A DNA stretch of 64,000 bases, taken from positions 85,146 through 149,145 of the forward strand of contig NZ_LUTN01000009.1 in NCBI RefSeq assembly GCF_002111595.1, given 5' to 3'. This document shows, piece by piece, positions 8,835 through 18,207 of the stretch. Each line of letters starts with the position of its first letter. Within the stretch, counting starts at the first letter, position 1. The position numbers and the translations under genes were made by a program. The notes beneath the pieces are model-generated. The model did no database searches, was not told the DNA's origin, and saw only the letters and a program-made list of their open reading frames with translations. The DNA comes from Lonsdalea britannica (lineage in GTDB: Bacteria > Pseudomonadota > Gammaproteobacteria > Enterobacterales > Enterobacteriaceae).

Positions 8835-9830
8835 ATGATGAAAATAAAAGTGGTTGCGGCCCTGATGGTCGCGGGGACGCTGTTCGCCCATGCCGCCTCG
8901 GCGGCGGAGAAAGTCCGCATCGGCTACTGGACCAGCGGCGTCAGCCTCGGGTACGGCGCCGTGCTGGAAAGCACCGAGTTTCTGGCGCGTCACGGCATCG
9001 ACGCCGAATTCATTCACTTTCCCGACGTCAACGCGCCGGTGAAGGCGCTGGCCTCCGGCTCTATCGATCTGGCCTTTGGCGCCCCGCTGGCCGGAATCTT
9101 CAGTACTGCCGCCGAGGGCGTGCCGGTGAAGATTTTCGCCGCCACGCAGCCCGCCGACGTCCAGTTTGTCGTCCCGCAGGACTCTCCCATCACCTCGTTG
9201 GCGCAGTTGAAAGGCAAAAAGATCGGCATGTCGCCTGCCGGCTCCTCGGTCGCAGTGATCGCCAGCGCCATCCTTAACCGCAACTATGGCATCAAGCCCG
9301 CGGACTTCTCGCTGGTCGGGGGCAACGAATCACGGCTGGCGCAGTTCCTCTCGCAGAAGCAGGTAGACGCCGCCGCGCTGCGTTCGGTCACCATCGGACA
9401 GCTGGACGATCTGCACACCCGACCGCTCGGCAGCTTCGCAGACGAGTGGCGGAAAATTACGCACAGCGATGCGGTCCCCTACATCGGCGTGGGCGCCGTG
9501 CGCAGCGAATTTATCGAACAGCATCCCGACGCCGTGGCCCGCGTGATTGCTTCGCTACGCGATACGCTGAGCTGGGGTCAGGACCATCCGCAACAGGTGG
9601 TGCAACTGCTGCAAACCCACGCCAATCTCCCCCGCAAAGACGCCGAAGTCTATGTCGGCCGTTGGCAGAGCATGAACCGCCTGTCGTTTGAACCGGCGGA
9701 TATCGACACGCTGAAACTGCAGCACAAGGTGTTCCTCGACAGTGGCGCCATCAAAGGCACGCTGAACGACAACCTGTTTGTGACCGGTCCGTATCAGCAG
9801 TCAAAAACCATCGCCCCTCAGGCCAACTAA
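8835..9830 (+). CDS. Periplasmic substrate-binding protein, NMT1/SsuA-like
   Basis: A 331-residue binding protein with a signal peptide (MMKIKVVAALMVAGTLFAHA, cleavage probably after ASA near residue 23). The mature part starts EKVRIGYWTSG, the usual first strand of NMT1/SsuA-type proteins, followed by ALASGSIDLAFG and LKGKKIGMSPAGSS. It follows the permease by one base. The ligand is not evident; the family includes binders of sulfonates, nitrate, pyrimidine precursors and aromatic acids. Downstream CoA-ligase and thioesterase genes suggest a carboxylate, which is inference. Confidence 0.88.
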   Translation: MMKIKVVAALMVAGTLFAHAASAAEKVRIGYWTSGVSLGYGAVLESTEFLARHGIDAEFIHFPDVNAPVKALASGSIDLAFGAPLAGIFSTAAEGVPVKIFAATQPADVQFVVPQDSPITSLAQLKGKKIGMSPAGSSVAVIASAILNRNYGIKPADFSLVGGNESRLAQFLSQKQVDAAALRSVTIGQLDDLHTRPLGSFADEWRKITHSDAVPYIGVGAVRSEFIEQHPDAVARVIASLRDTLSWGQDHPQQVVQLLQTHANLPRKDAEVYVGRWQSMNRLSFEPADIDTLKLQHKVFLDSGAIKGTLNDNLFVTGPYQQSKTIAPQAN

Positions 9831-9851
9831 CCGCCCGACAGGAGACTTTTC

Positions 9852-10868
9852 GTGAGCAAAAATATGAAAGCGCTGGTGCTGACACAGCACGGCGATCTCG
9901 ACCAGCTACAGGTCGTTGACACGCATCCGCGGCCGACGCCGCAACCCGGCCACGTCGTGCTGCGCGTGGGCGCCTCGTCATTCAACTATCACGACGTCTT
10001 CACCGTGATAGGCATGCCCGGAATCACTATTCCACTGCCCGTGGTTCCGGGTCTGGATTTGGCGGGCACCCTCGTCGACATCGGCGACGGCGTCGACGGC
10101 TGGCGCATCGGAGACCGCGTGCTGGTCAATCCGCTCAAGCCCGATGTCGGGCTGATGGGCGAAATGATTGACGGCGGTATGGCCGAGTATGCGCTGGCCG
10201 ACGCCGCCCAGCTCATCGCCCTGCCCGACAGCGTCAGCTTCGCTCAGGCAGCGGCCTTACCGGTCGCCTACGGCACCGCCCATCGCATGCTGATCACCCA
10301 CCACACGATCAAGTCGGGCGACCGCGTGCTGATCCTTGGCGCCAGCGGCGGCGTCGGTTCCGCCTGCGTGGTGCTGGCGAAACGACTCGGCGCGGAGGTC
10401 ATCGCCTGCGTGGGCAGCGATGAAAAAGGCGGAGCGCTGCGGGCCTTGGGTGCCGATCACATCGTCAACTACCGGGAAACGGACTTCTCGCGCTGGGCCA
10501 TCGCCACCTTCGGCAAGCCCCAACGACGCACCTATGAAGGCGGCGTGGACGTGGTCATCAATTTCACCGGCGGGGACACCTGGCGTCCATCGCTGCGCTG
10601 CCTGAAACGCGGCGGCCTGCTGCTGGTCTGCGGCGCGACCGCCGGATACGACCCGCAGGAGGATTTACGCTACGTGTGGAGCTTCGAGCTGAACATCAAA
10701 GGCTCCAACAGCTTCTACCAGGAAGATTTGGTCTCCCTCCTCGATCAGGTGGCGCGCGGTGAAATCGACCCGCTGATTGACCGCATTATCCCGCTGGAAC
10801 AGGCAGCGGAAGGGCTGAGGCTGATCCGCGATCGCGAAGTCCTCGGCAAGGTTATCGTGACGCCCTGA
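9852..10868 (+). CDS. Zinc-type alcohol dehydrogenase/quinone oxidoreductase family
   Basis: A 338-residue MDR-superfamily oxidoreductase. GroES-like N-terminal domain (MKALVLTQHG, VGASSFNYHDVFTVIG, VVPGLDLAGTLVDIG) and a Rossmann domain with VLILGASGGVGSACVVLAKRLGA near residues 157-179. It lacks the dense structural-zinc cysteine cluster of classical zinc ADHs, so it is closer to quinone oxidoreductase/crotonyl-CoA reductase-like members. GTG at 9852 is the start, preceded by GGAGA; the Met four codons later (9864) is an alternative. Probably an NAD(P)H-dependent step on the imported compound. Confidence 0.85.
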   Translation: MSKNMKALVLTQHGDLDQLQVVDTHPRPTPQPGHVVLRVGASSFNYHDVFTVIGMPGITIPLPVVPGLDLAGTLVDIGDGVDGWRIGDRVLVNPLKPDVGLMGEMIDGGMAEYALADAAQLIALPDSVSFAQAAALPVAYGTAHRMLITHHTIKSGDRVLILGASGGVGSACVVLAKRLGAEVIACVGSDEKGGALRALGADHIVNYRETDFSRWAIATFGKPQRRTYEGGVDVVINFTGGDTWRPSLRCLKRGGLLLVCGATAGYDPQEDLRYVWSFELNIKGSNSFYQEDLVSLLDQVARGEIDPLIDRIIPLEQAAEGLRLIRDREVLGKVIVTP

Positions 10869-10899
10869 GGGCAATTCTCCGACTAAAAAGGTAAAGCCC

Positions 10900-11318
10900 A
10901 TGACGCAGTCTCTACACCCTTAGATATCGCCGACGTTCAGGCCCGCCTGCTGGCAGGCCCTTATCATCAGTGGCTGGGCCTGAGCGTTGTCGCCGTCGGC
11001 GACGGCGAGATTGAGCTCACCGCACGCTGGCGTGAAGAGTGGGTCGTTAATCCGGCGGGCGGCTACACCCACGGCGGCATCCTCGCCGCCCTCATCGACC
11101 TCACCGCCGACTGGGCGCTGGTGGCCTTTACCGGCCACGGCGTGCCCACCCTGAACCTGCACGTGGACTATCACCGTCCGGCACGTGGCGATCTGCGCGC
11201 CCGGGGTCGGGTGATCAAACTCGGCAAACAGGTTTCCTGCGCGGAAGCCGAGCTGTTTGACGCCGAGGGACGTCTGGTCGCCAGCGGCCGCGGCCTCTAT
11301 TCAACGGCGACCGCGTGA
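10900..11318 (+). pseudogene. PaaI-type hotdog thioesterase, one frameshift
   Basis: ATG 10900 encodes MTQSLHP and hits TAG after seven codons. Adding one T in the TT at 10920-10921 gives a continuous 139-residue PaaI/YbgC hotdog protein. It has the family's NPAGGYTHGGILAALIDLTAD active-site block, an LNLHVDYHRPA strand and an ASGRGLYS end. Such enzymes hydrolyse acyl-CoA or aroyl-CoA thioesters. It sits between the oxidoreductase and the VOC gene on the same strand. The intact downstream frame argues against long-standing decay. Confidence 0.8.
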
Positions 11319-11328
11319 GGCACGATCA

Positions 11329-12117
11329 ATGACGCTCTCTCTGGACCATGTGGTGCTTAATGCCCGATTCGACACCGACCGGGCCGCGACCCTCCTGCAA
11401 CAGCTGGGCTTTACGCTCACGCCGCGCGGTCGCCACTCGTTGGGATCGATCAATCATCTCATCATGTTCGAGGGTCACTATCTGGAGATCCTCGGCCTGC
11501 CGCCGGACGAAGCGCCTCGGCGACGGGAGCTGCTGGATGGGCCGGGCGGTCTGGACGGGCTGGTGTTCGGCAGTCAGGACATCGACGCGAGCGTCGACCA
11601 GCTACAGACGGCGGGATTCGCCACCCAGCCGGTCAGCCACTTCTCACGCCCCGTCACGTTGGACGGACAGGCGCTGGCGGCGCGTTTCAGCACCGTGTAT
11701 CTCGCCGCAGGCAGCTTCAGCGCCGGGCGCATCTATTTCTGCCAGCACCATACGCCGGAGCTGGTCTGGCGCGATCCGTGGCTACGGCATCCGAACGGCG
11801 TCACGCGCATCGGCCAGTTGACCGTGGTGGGCCGCGATCCGGACGCGCTGGCGCAGCAGTATCGGGGGCTGGGCGCGCTGACGCCGTCATTCTCGCTGGC
11901 GTTTCTCCCTCATGACGCCTTTGCGCAACGCTATCCCTCGCTGATCGCCCTCGACGACGCGCGAGACAGCCAGTTCGCGGCGCTTCGTTTTCACGGCGGC
12001 GACCGTCCGCAAATCGCTGAAAACGCGCGGGCGCTCGGCTTGCCGGTCAGCGAACGGCCCGAACAACTGGTCGTCGCGCTCCCGATGTTCAACCACCTAC
12101 TTGAGTTTCTGCCATGA
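11329..12117 (+). CDS. VOC/glyoxalase-like domain protein
   Basis: A 262-residue protein beginning MTLSLDHVVLNARF at ATG 11329; the upstream open extension overlaps the thioesterase and is discarded. Two vicinal-oxygen-chelate repeats can be traced, with DHVVL (N-terminus), EGHYLEILGL and GRIYFCQHHTPELVW as probable metal-binding strands. It matches the glyoxalase-like family that often accompanies catabolic clusters. The function is unknown. Its stop overlaps the start of the ligase gene by four bases. Confidence 0.8.
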   Translation: MTLSLDHVVLNARFDTDRAATLLQQLGFTLTPRGRHSLGSINHLIMFEGHYLEILGLPPDEAPRRRELLDGPGGLDGLVFGSQDIDASVDQLQTAGFATQPVSHFSRPVTLDGQALAARFSTVYLAAGSFSAGRIYFCQHHTPELVWRDPWLRHPNGVTRIGQLTVVGRDPDALAQQYRGLGALTPSFSLAFLPHDAFAQRYPSLIALDDARDSQFAALRFHGGDRPQIAENARALGLPVSERPEQLVVALPMFNHLLEFLP

Positions 12118-13618
12118 CCGCTCGTAACCTCGGCGTACTGGACACCAATCTACGCAACAGCCCGTTGACGGCGCTCATCGCCCCGCAGGATGAAGGGCCC
12201 GCCCTCACCTACCGCTATGAGCAGCTCAATCAACAGGCCGATGCGATCGGTCGCGCGCTGCTGGCGCGTGGATTCGAACCGGGCTGTCGGGTGGCGATTC
12301 TGGGACTGAATTCCATACCCTATATCACCGCGCTGCTCGGCATCCTGCGCGCCGGGCTGGTGGCGGTCCCGATCAACATCAAGCTGCCGACCAACACCCT
12401 GCACGCGATTGTGCGAGACAGCGGCGCCGTGCTGGCCTTCGCCGACGAGGCGCAGCGACACCGTCTCCCGCCCGCGCTGCCGTACGTCTCTTTCAGCGAT
12501 GACGCATGGCACGCGTTTGCCGACCCCGGACCGTTGACGCCGTATCAGGCGCGTCCGCAGGATCTGGCGCTGCTGCTGTATACCTCCGGCTCCAGCGGGA
12601 TGCCCAAAGGCGTGCGTCTGACGCACGACAGCCACCGGTGGGTCGTCCAGACGCGCCGCGACGCAGGCGAACTTGAGGGGGAACGGCTGCTGATCGCCGC
12701 GCCGTTTTACCATATGAATGCGCTGGCGTTGATCCTGTTATCGCTGGCAAGCGGCGTCAGCGCGGTGATCCTGCCGCAGTTCACCGCCCCGGCCTACATT
12801 CGCGCCATTCATGACTTTCGCTGTAGCTGGCTGACCGCCGTGCCGCCGATGATCGCCATGATGCTGCACGAGAAAGCCCTGTTGGCGAGCAGCGACATGA
12901 CCTGCGTGCGCGTGGTGCGAATGGGATCGGCGCCGGTCAGCGCCAGCCTGCTGACGCAAATTCGTCGTTTACTGCCCACCGCCCGCATCATCAACGCCTA
13001 CGGAACAACCGAAGGCGGTCCGGTGGTTTTCGGCCCGCCTCCCGACGGGCTGGAACCGCCCCCGCTGGCGACCGGCTATCCGCATCCGGAAGTGCAGCTG
13101 CGATTGAGAGATGCGCATGGAACGCTGTCGGACTACGGCGTACTGGAGATCAACAGCCCCGCGCTGATGCAGGGTTATCACCAGCGGCCGGACATTCCCC
13201 CACCGTTCACGCCGGATGGCTTCTACCGCACCGGCGACATATTTCGGCGCGACGAGGCGGGGTTCTACACCTTTGTGGGTCGTCACGACGATATGTTTGT
13301 CTGCGGAGGGGAAAATATCTACCCGAGCGAGGTGGAGCAACTGCTGGAACGCCACCCGGACGTACAACAAGCCTGCGTGGTGCCGGTGGACGATGAGATC
13401 AAGGGCGCCAAGCCGGTCGCCTGGGTGATTTTACGTCCGGGACGGCAGTCTGACGAAGAGACGCTCAAGCGTTTGCGCTGACGCACGGCGCGGCCTACCT
13501 GCATCCCCGCCGCATCTGGCTGCTCGACCGTTTTCCGCTGGCGGGCACCAATAAGATTGACCGCAGCGCGCTGAAGGCGGAGGCCGCCCGGCGCATGCGG
13601 GACGACTCGCCGCGCTAG
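12114..13618 (+). pseudogene. AMP-dependent acyl-CoA synthetase/ligase, frameshifted near C-terminus
   Basis: The main frame (12114-13481) encodes an ANL-superfamily ligase: P-loop LLLYTSGSSGMPKGV near residue 145, INAYGTTEGG (A5) near 296, YRTGDIFRRDEAG (A7) and VGRHDDMFVCGGENIYPSEVE (A8). It stops just before the catalytic-lysine motif. Adding one T to the TTT at 13472-13474 extends the protein to 501 residues and supplies FPLAGTNKIDRSAL, which contains the A10 lysine. The enzyme would activate a carboxylic acid, probably the imported substrate. The stop shares bases with that of the convergent VOC gene. Confidence 0.87.
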
Positions 13619-14064
13619 CGTTGCGTATCGTCAGGCTGACACAGCCACGGCGTCACGGTGAGTCCCACTAAAATCCCCTCGGGACTCAGGAATCGCGTCA
13701 CCCGTTGCTGCCAGGGTTCCAGCCGGTTTTCCACCAGCAGTGAAATGCCCTGCTGTTTGAGGCGCTGTGTGGCCTCGGCGAGATCGCTCACCTCGAACTC
13801 CAGCCAGCTCTGGGGAACCGGATACTGTTCCGGCCAACGCTCGTCGCCGAAGCAAGACTCACTGGCCTGCGCCAACGGCCAGAGGGCAAAGTGCTTCGCC
13901 CCATCCAGCGCATCGGTGAGCAAATAGTCCGGGTTGTCGGGATAGGGTTTTAGAGGGAGCTGCAACATATCGACGTAAAACGCGGCGCTGTCCGGTGCCG
14001 ACGTCGTGATCGGGCCAAAGCCCGCGATAAACAGCACATCGATACCTGACGTTAACGTATCCAT
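13615..14064 (-). CDS. VOC family protein (glyoxalase/bleomycin-resistance type)
   Basis: A 149-residue protein with a single VOC fold: FIAGFGPIT start strand, AAFYVDMLQLPL helix, WLEFEVSDLAEA second half and FLSPEGILVGLTVTPW end. The family covers isomerases, dioxygenases and drug-binding proteins and nothing here specifies one. It is convergent with the acyl-CoA ligase and the two stop codons overlap in the shared CTAG at 13615-13618. It lies just downstream of uvrB's stop in the opposite direction of the inserted cluster. Confidence 0.82.
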   Translation of the reverse strand: MDTLTSGIDVLFIAGFGPITTSAPDSAAFYVDMLQLPLKPYPDNPDYLLTDALDGAKHFALWPLAQASESCFGDERWPEQYPVPQSWLEFEVSDLAEATQRLKQQGISLLVENRLEPWQQRVTRFLSPEGILVGLTVTPWLCQPDDTQR

Positions 14065-14102
14065 CGCGGGTCCTTTTGATCGTCTAGGTCATCATGCCGC
14101 CA

Positions 14103-16115
14103 TTACGAGGCGGCGATAAACTGCGCCCGCAGCGCCTGAACCTCGTCGCGCAGGTTGGCGGCGTCCTCGAATTCCAGATTCTGCGCATGTTTCAACATTT
14201 GCGCTTCCAACTGGGCGATCTTTTGCTCCAGCGCCTTCGGGGTCAGCAGTGCGTAACTCGCATCCGGCTCGGCGGCCTGACGGCCACGGCCCTTGCCCTT
14301 GTGGTTCGGCGACTGGCCGATTTGCAGAATATCGCCGATTTTCTTGTTGAGCTTCTGCGGCACGATGCCGTGCTGTTCGTTGTGCTCCTGCTGTTTCTCT
14401 CTACGACGCTGCGTTTCCGAGATCGCACGCTCCATCGACGGGGTGATCTTGTCGCCGTAAAGAATGGCTTTACCGTTCAGGTTACGCGCGGCACGTCCGA
14501 TGGTCTGAATTAATGAGCGCTCGGAACGCAGGAAGCCTTCTTTATCCGCATCCAGGATCGCCACCAGCGAGACCTCCGGCATATCCAACCCTTCTCGCAA
14601 CAGGTTGATCCCGACCAGCACGTCGAACTCGCCGAGTCGCAGGTCGCGGATGATTTCCACCCGCTCAACCGTATCGATATCCGAGTGCAGGTAGCGGACA
14701 CGCTCGCCGTGCTCCTCCAGATATTCCGTCAGGTCTTCCGCCATCCGCTTGGTCAGCGTCGTGACCAGCACGCGCTCGTTGATGGCGACGCGCTTGCGGA
14801 TTTCCGACAGCAGATCGTCCACCTGCGTGGACACCGGCCGCACTTCGATGATCGGGTCCAATAAACCGGTGGGACGCACGACTTGATCGATAACTTCGCC
14901 GCCAGACTTCTCCAGTTCGTACTTGCCCGGCGTCGCCGACACATAGATGCTCTGCGGCGCGAGCGCCTCAAACTCCTCAAACTTCATCGGTCGGTTGTCC
15001 AGCGCCGACGGCAGACGGAAACCGTACTCGACCAGCGTTTCCTTGCGCGCCCGGTCGCCGCGATACATCCCGCCCAGCTGCGGAATTGTGACGTGGGATT
15101 CATCGATCACCAGCAGGCCGTCCGCCGGCAGGTAGTCGAACAGCGTCGGCGGCGGCTCGCCCGGGCCGCGACCGGACAGATAGCGGGAGTAGTTTTCGAT
15201 GCCGGAGCAGTAGCCCAGCTCGTTCATCATCTCCAGATCGAACGTAGTGCGCTGCATAATGCGCTGCTCTTCCAGCAGCTTGTTATTGGCGAGCAGGATT
15301 TTGCGACGGTCGCCCAGCTCGTCCTTAATCTCTTCCATCGCCTGCAGAATACGCTCGCGCGGCGTGACGTAGTGCGTCTTGGGATAGATGGTAAAACGCG
15401 GCACGTTGCTGATGATCTGCCCGGTCAGGGAATCAAACAGCGACAGCCGTTCCACTTCGTCGTCAAACAGCTCCACGCGGAGCGCCACGTCGTCCGATTC
15501 CGCCGGATAGATGTCGATGACATCGCCGCGTACCCGAAAGGTACCGCGCTGGAAAGCCTGATCGTTACGGGCATACTGCAATTCCGCCAATCGACGCAGG
15601 ATATCCCGCTGCCCGATCAACATGCCCTGAGACAGGTGCAATATCATTTTCAGATACAGCGCCTTGTCACCCAGACCATAGATTGCCGAGACGGAGGCCA
15701 CCACCACGACATCGCGACGCTCCAGCAGCGCTTTGGTCGCGGAAAGACGCATCTGTTCGATATGCTCGTTCACCGAGGCATCTTTCTCGATGAAAGTGTC
15801 AGAACTCGGTACGTAGGCTTCCGGTTGGTAGTAGTCGTAGTAGGAGACGAAATATTCCACCGCGTTCTCCGGGAAGAACTCTTTCATTTCGCCATACAGC
15901 TGCGCCGCCAGGGTTTTATTGGGCGCCAGCACCATCGTGGGCCGGTTGAGGTCGGCGATGACGTTAGCCACCGTGAAGGTCTTGCCTGAACCGGTAACGC
16001 CCAGCAGCGTCTGGTGTGCCAGACCGTCTTCCAGACCTTCCTTTAGCCTGCGAATGGCTTCCGGCTGGTCGCCTGCAGGTTTGTAGGCGGAATGCAGTTT
16101 AAATTCTTTACTCAT
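14103..16115 (-). CDS. uvrB: Excinuclease ABC subunit B
   Basis: A 670-residue UvrB, matching the family length (E. coli 673). It contains Walker [11 protein letters not shown] (about residues 39-48), the beta-hairpin region around [17 protein letters not shown] (about 92-108), the DEAD-type VIDESH motif near 338, helicase motifs V-VI ([18 protein letters not shown]) and a C-terminal UVR domain ([25 protein letters not shown]). It verifies damage handed over by UvrA and recruits UvrC in nucleotide excision repair. A LexA-like palindrome lies 105 bp upstream. Confidence 0.97.
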   Translation of the reverse strand: MSKEFKLHSAYKPAGDQPEAIRRLKEGLEDGLAHQTLLGVTGSGKTFTVANVIADLNRPTMVLAPNKTLAAQLYGEMKEFFPENAVEYFVSYYDYYQPEAYVPSSDTFIEKDASVNEHIEQMRLSATKALLERRDVVVVASVSAIYGLGDKALYLKMILHLSQGMLIGQRDILRRLAELQYARNDQAFQRGTFRVRGDVIDIYPAESDDVALRVELFDDEVERLSLFDSLTGQIISNVPRFTIYPKTHYVTPRERILQAMEEIKDELGDRRKILLANNKLLEEQRIMQRTTFDLEMMNELGYCSGIENYSRYLSGRGPGEPPPTLFDYLPADGLLVIDESHVTIPQLGGMYRGDRARKETLVEYGFRLPSALDNRPMKFEEFEALAPQSIYVSATPGKYELEKSGGEVIDQVVRPTGLLDPIIEVRPVSTQVDDLLSEIRKRVAINERVLVTTLTKRMAEDLTEYLEEHGERVRYLHSDIDTVERVEIIRDLRLGEFDVLVGINLLREGLDMPEVSLVAILDADKEGFLRSERSLIQTIGRAARNLNGKAILYGDKITPSMERAISETQRRREKQQEHNEQHGIVPQKLNKKIGDILQIGQSPNHKGKGRGRQAAEPDASYALLTPKALEQKIAQLEAQMLKHAQNLEFEDAANLRDEVQALRAQFIAAS

Positions 16116-16219
16116 GAGCTGGGCTACCTGATTGGAGAAGATGAAAGAAACGACGGTCGGTCACGAAGTCGACTTCCTCAGTATGGAAAGCGATCGGGTT
16201 GAATGCCAGCCACATGATA

Positions 16220-16235
16220 CTGGATATAACCCCAG
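16220..16235 (-). promoter_or_regulatory. LexA-like SOS box upstream of uvrB
   Basis: Read toward uvrB the site is CTGGGGTTATATCCAG, a CTGN-N8-NCAG match to the LexA consensus CTGT-N8-ACAG with G and C in place of the inner T and A. E. coli uvrB has a comparable one-sided box ending in CCAG at the same relative place. LexA control of uvrB is established in E. coli; here it is inferred. Confidence 0.55.
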
Positions 16236-16508
16236 CCTCAAGTTTTGTGTGCCGCGATAGCATATTGCGATGGCCTTAGCCAGCGCGAAAATGCATCTTA
16301 TCCCCAGCTGTCACCGCAGTGACATTAAAATGTATTGAACGTTGACCGGAATTTACACAACTCGCCAGCGGCGCGAGAAATGACGCTTGATTTTAATTAA
16401 GCTATTGATTTTTATTACATTGACCAAAAAGCCGAGAATACCGTCAACCTGAGCAAAACCCGCGCCAGCTCTCGTCTGGATGCGTTTTTCTAATCCTCAT
16501 ACACACGG

Positions 16509-16531
16509 TTATCCACAGAAATGGTGGATAA
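16509..16531. promoter_or_regulatory. Inverted pair of DnaA boxes
   Basis: A perfect TTATCCACA at 16509-16517 faces a near-match (TTATCCACC on the minus strand) at 16523-16531. The pair lies about 395 bp upstream of uvrB and 240 bp downstream of bioD. Confidence 0.5.
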
Positions 16532-16766
16532 CTCCCACAAGAGCCCGGTGGTCCTGAGTTGGAGATAGAGACCCGAACTCACTGTATGGGGATGCAACCA
16601 TTTTTTTAAACTTTATTTTCTGACGTAATGATGATCCGGCGAGGCGAAAAAAGGCGCTTGTGTGTTGATTAACGTCAAAAAAACCACCCAAAATCACCCT
16701 GAAAAAGTTTTTTTCAAGATGCTTTTTCCTATCAATTTTTAGCACCTTTAGTCTTTTCGTCGCCGA

Positions 16767-17456
16767 TTACGTGCTGAGCGCAGCCAGGTTCAGATACTGC
16801 CCCAAGTTCTGCCCCGGCTCAGGATCGGTCAAATGCGGAATTTCACCCAGCATCGGCGCAGGAATCTGCTGCTGAAGCGACTGCAAATAAGCCTGATGAC
16901 GGTTGCCGGGCGGAGCGACGTCATTGGCTATCCATCCCGCCAGCGTTAGCCCGGCCTGTTGCACAGCCTGCGCGGTGAGCATGGCGTGATTGATGCAGCC
17001 CAGCTTGACGCCAACGACCAGAATGACCGGCAGTTGCTCCTGCACGACCCAGTCCGCATACGTCTGATACGGCGAAAGCGGCGTGAACCATCCGCCAGCG
17101 CCTTCCACTAACACCCACTCCGAACGGGCCGTCAACGCGCGTAGCCCCGCGCTGAGCGCGTCGAATTCGATCGGGCGCCCTTCGTCTGCGCTGACGATAT
17201 GCGGCGATGTCGGCTCGGCGAAAGCCAGCGGGTTGACCTCGTCATAGGCCATCGTCAGCCGACTGTTGGCCTGTAGCCACAATGCATCTCGATTGCGCAG
17301 CCCGTCAGGCGTCATGTCGCAGCCGGAGGCCACAGGCTTGTAACCCGCGGTGAGATACCCGTCGCGTCCGGCCGCCTGTAACAGCGCGGCGCTGGCGACC
17401 GTTTTGCCCACGTCGGTGTCCGTGCCGGTCACGAACCAGCGCTTAGTCATGTTCAA
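16767..17456 (-). CDS. bioD: Dethiobiotin synthetase
   Basis: A 229-residue ATP-dependent enzyme that closes the ureido ring of biotin from diaminopelargonic acid and CO2. The P-loop WFVTGTDTDVGKT is at residues 8-20, KPVASGCD near 41 and the VEGAGGWFTPL block near 117. Its ATG lies 14 bases inside bioC. It is the last gene of bioBFCD, in the same order and strand as in E. coli, where uvrB also follows. Confidence 0.95.
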   Translation of the reverse strand: MNMTKRWFVTGTDTDVGKTVASAALLQAAGRDGYLTAGYKPVASGCDMTPDGLRNRDALWLQANSRLTMAYDEVNPLAFAEPTSPHIVSADEGRPIEFDALSAGLRALTARSEWVLVEGAGGWFTPLSPYQTYADWVVQEQLPVILVVGVKLGCINHAMLTAQAVQQAGLTLAGWIANDVAPPGNRHQAYLQSLQQQIPAPMLGEIPHLTDPEPGQNLGQYLNLAALST

Positions 17457-18207
17457 TCACTCCCAACATCCGTTGATAAGTCAGAGGGTAACCTTGCGGC
17501 TCACGCGGATAGACCTCCGCCAGCGCCCGCAGCCGTTCCCGATTAATGGCTCGGGAAGAGCGTCCTTCGTGCAGCCAGGTCGCGCCGACGCCCTTCAGCG
17601 AGCGCATCAGGCTCAGCACATCGGGGAAATAGCAGGTGATCGGCGCGCTGACCAACCGATGGCGATAGGGCTGGCAGGCCGCTTCAATCTCCGGCACCGT
17701 CAAGAAACGATTGACCCGACGCGATCCATCCAGACGTTGCCATGCGCTTTCCAGCTCCGTCAGCGTGCCTTGCGCCAGCGTACAGAAGGCGATAGCGCCG
17801 CCAGGACGCGTCACGCGATGCAGCTCGCCCAGCCCGCGCGACAGGTCGTCGCACCACTGGATCGCCAGATTGCTGAAGCACAGGTCCACGCTCGCCGTCG
17901 GTAACGGCAGATGTTCGATGTCGCCCAAGACATAGTGGGTCGCCGACGCCTGCTGTCGCGCTTCCGCCAACATCTGCGACGACAGGTCCAGCGCGGTAAC
18001 GCGTTTGCACTGCGCCTGCCAGCGGCGGCTGAAATAGCCCGTCCCGCAGCCCGCGTCCAGCAATTCCACCCCGGCGTGACCATCCAGCAGCGACATCAGC
18101 CGCTCCCCGCTATCGCGCTGTAGCTCGGAAAAGCGGTCGTAGTGGGTGGCGGCGCGGCCAAACGCCCGCGCGATCGCCCGCTTATGGGGGGACTCAGCCT
18201 GCGTCAT
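17443..18207 (-). CDS. bioC: Malonyl-ACP O-methyltransferase BioC
   Basis: A 254-residue SAM-dependent methyltransferase. Motif I is [15 protein letters not shown] near residue 50, followed by [11 protein letters not shown] and [10 protein letters not shown]. BioC methylates malonyl-ACP so that the fatty-acid machinery can build pimeloyl-ACP, the entry point of biotin synthesis. It overlaps bioF and bioD by 14 bases each, which indicates tight translational coupling inside bioBFCD. Confidence 0.95.
   Translation of the reverse strand: MTQAESPHKRAIARAFGRAATHYDRFSELQRDSGERLMSLLDGHAGVELLDAGCGTGYFSRRWQAQCKRVTALDLSSQMLAEARQQASATHYVLGDIEHLPLPTASVDLCFSNLAIQWCDDLSRGLGELHRVTRPGGAIAFCTLAQGTLTELESAWQRLDGSRRVNRFLTVPEIEAACQPYRHRLVSAPITCYFPDVLSLMRSLKGVGATWLHEGRSSRAINRERLRALAEVYPREPQGYPLTYQRMLGVIEHD

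Larger units (their letters stand above)
16116..16766. other. 650-bp intergenic region between bioD and uvrB
   Basis: No credible coding sequence. It contains the LexA-like site at 16220-16235, the DnaA-box pair at 16509-16531 and an AT-rich stretch with long A/T runs at 16600-16750. A regulatory region with DnaA boxes upstream of uvrB is known in E. coli, so the content is in keeping with its position. Confidence 0.6.

Noticed and set aside
14883..15989. 368-codon plus-strand open frame opposite uvrB
   Set aside because: Shadow frame with no recognisable protein; uvrB is unmistakable.
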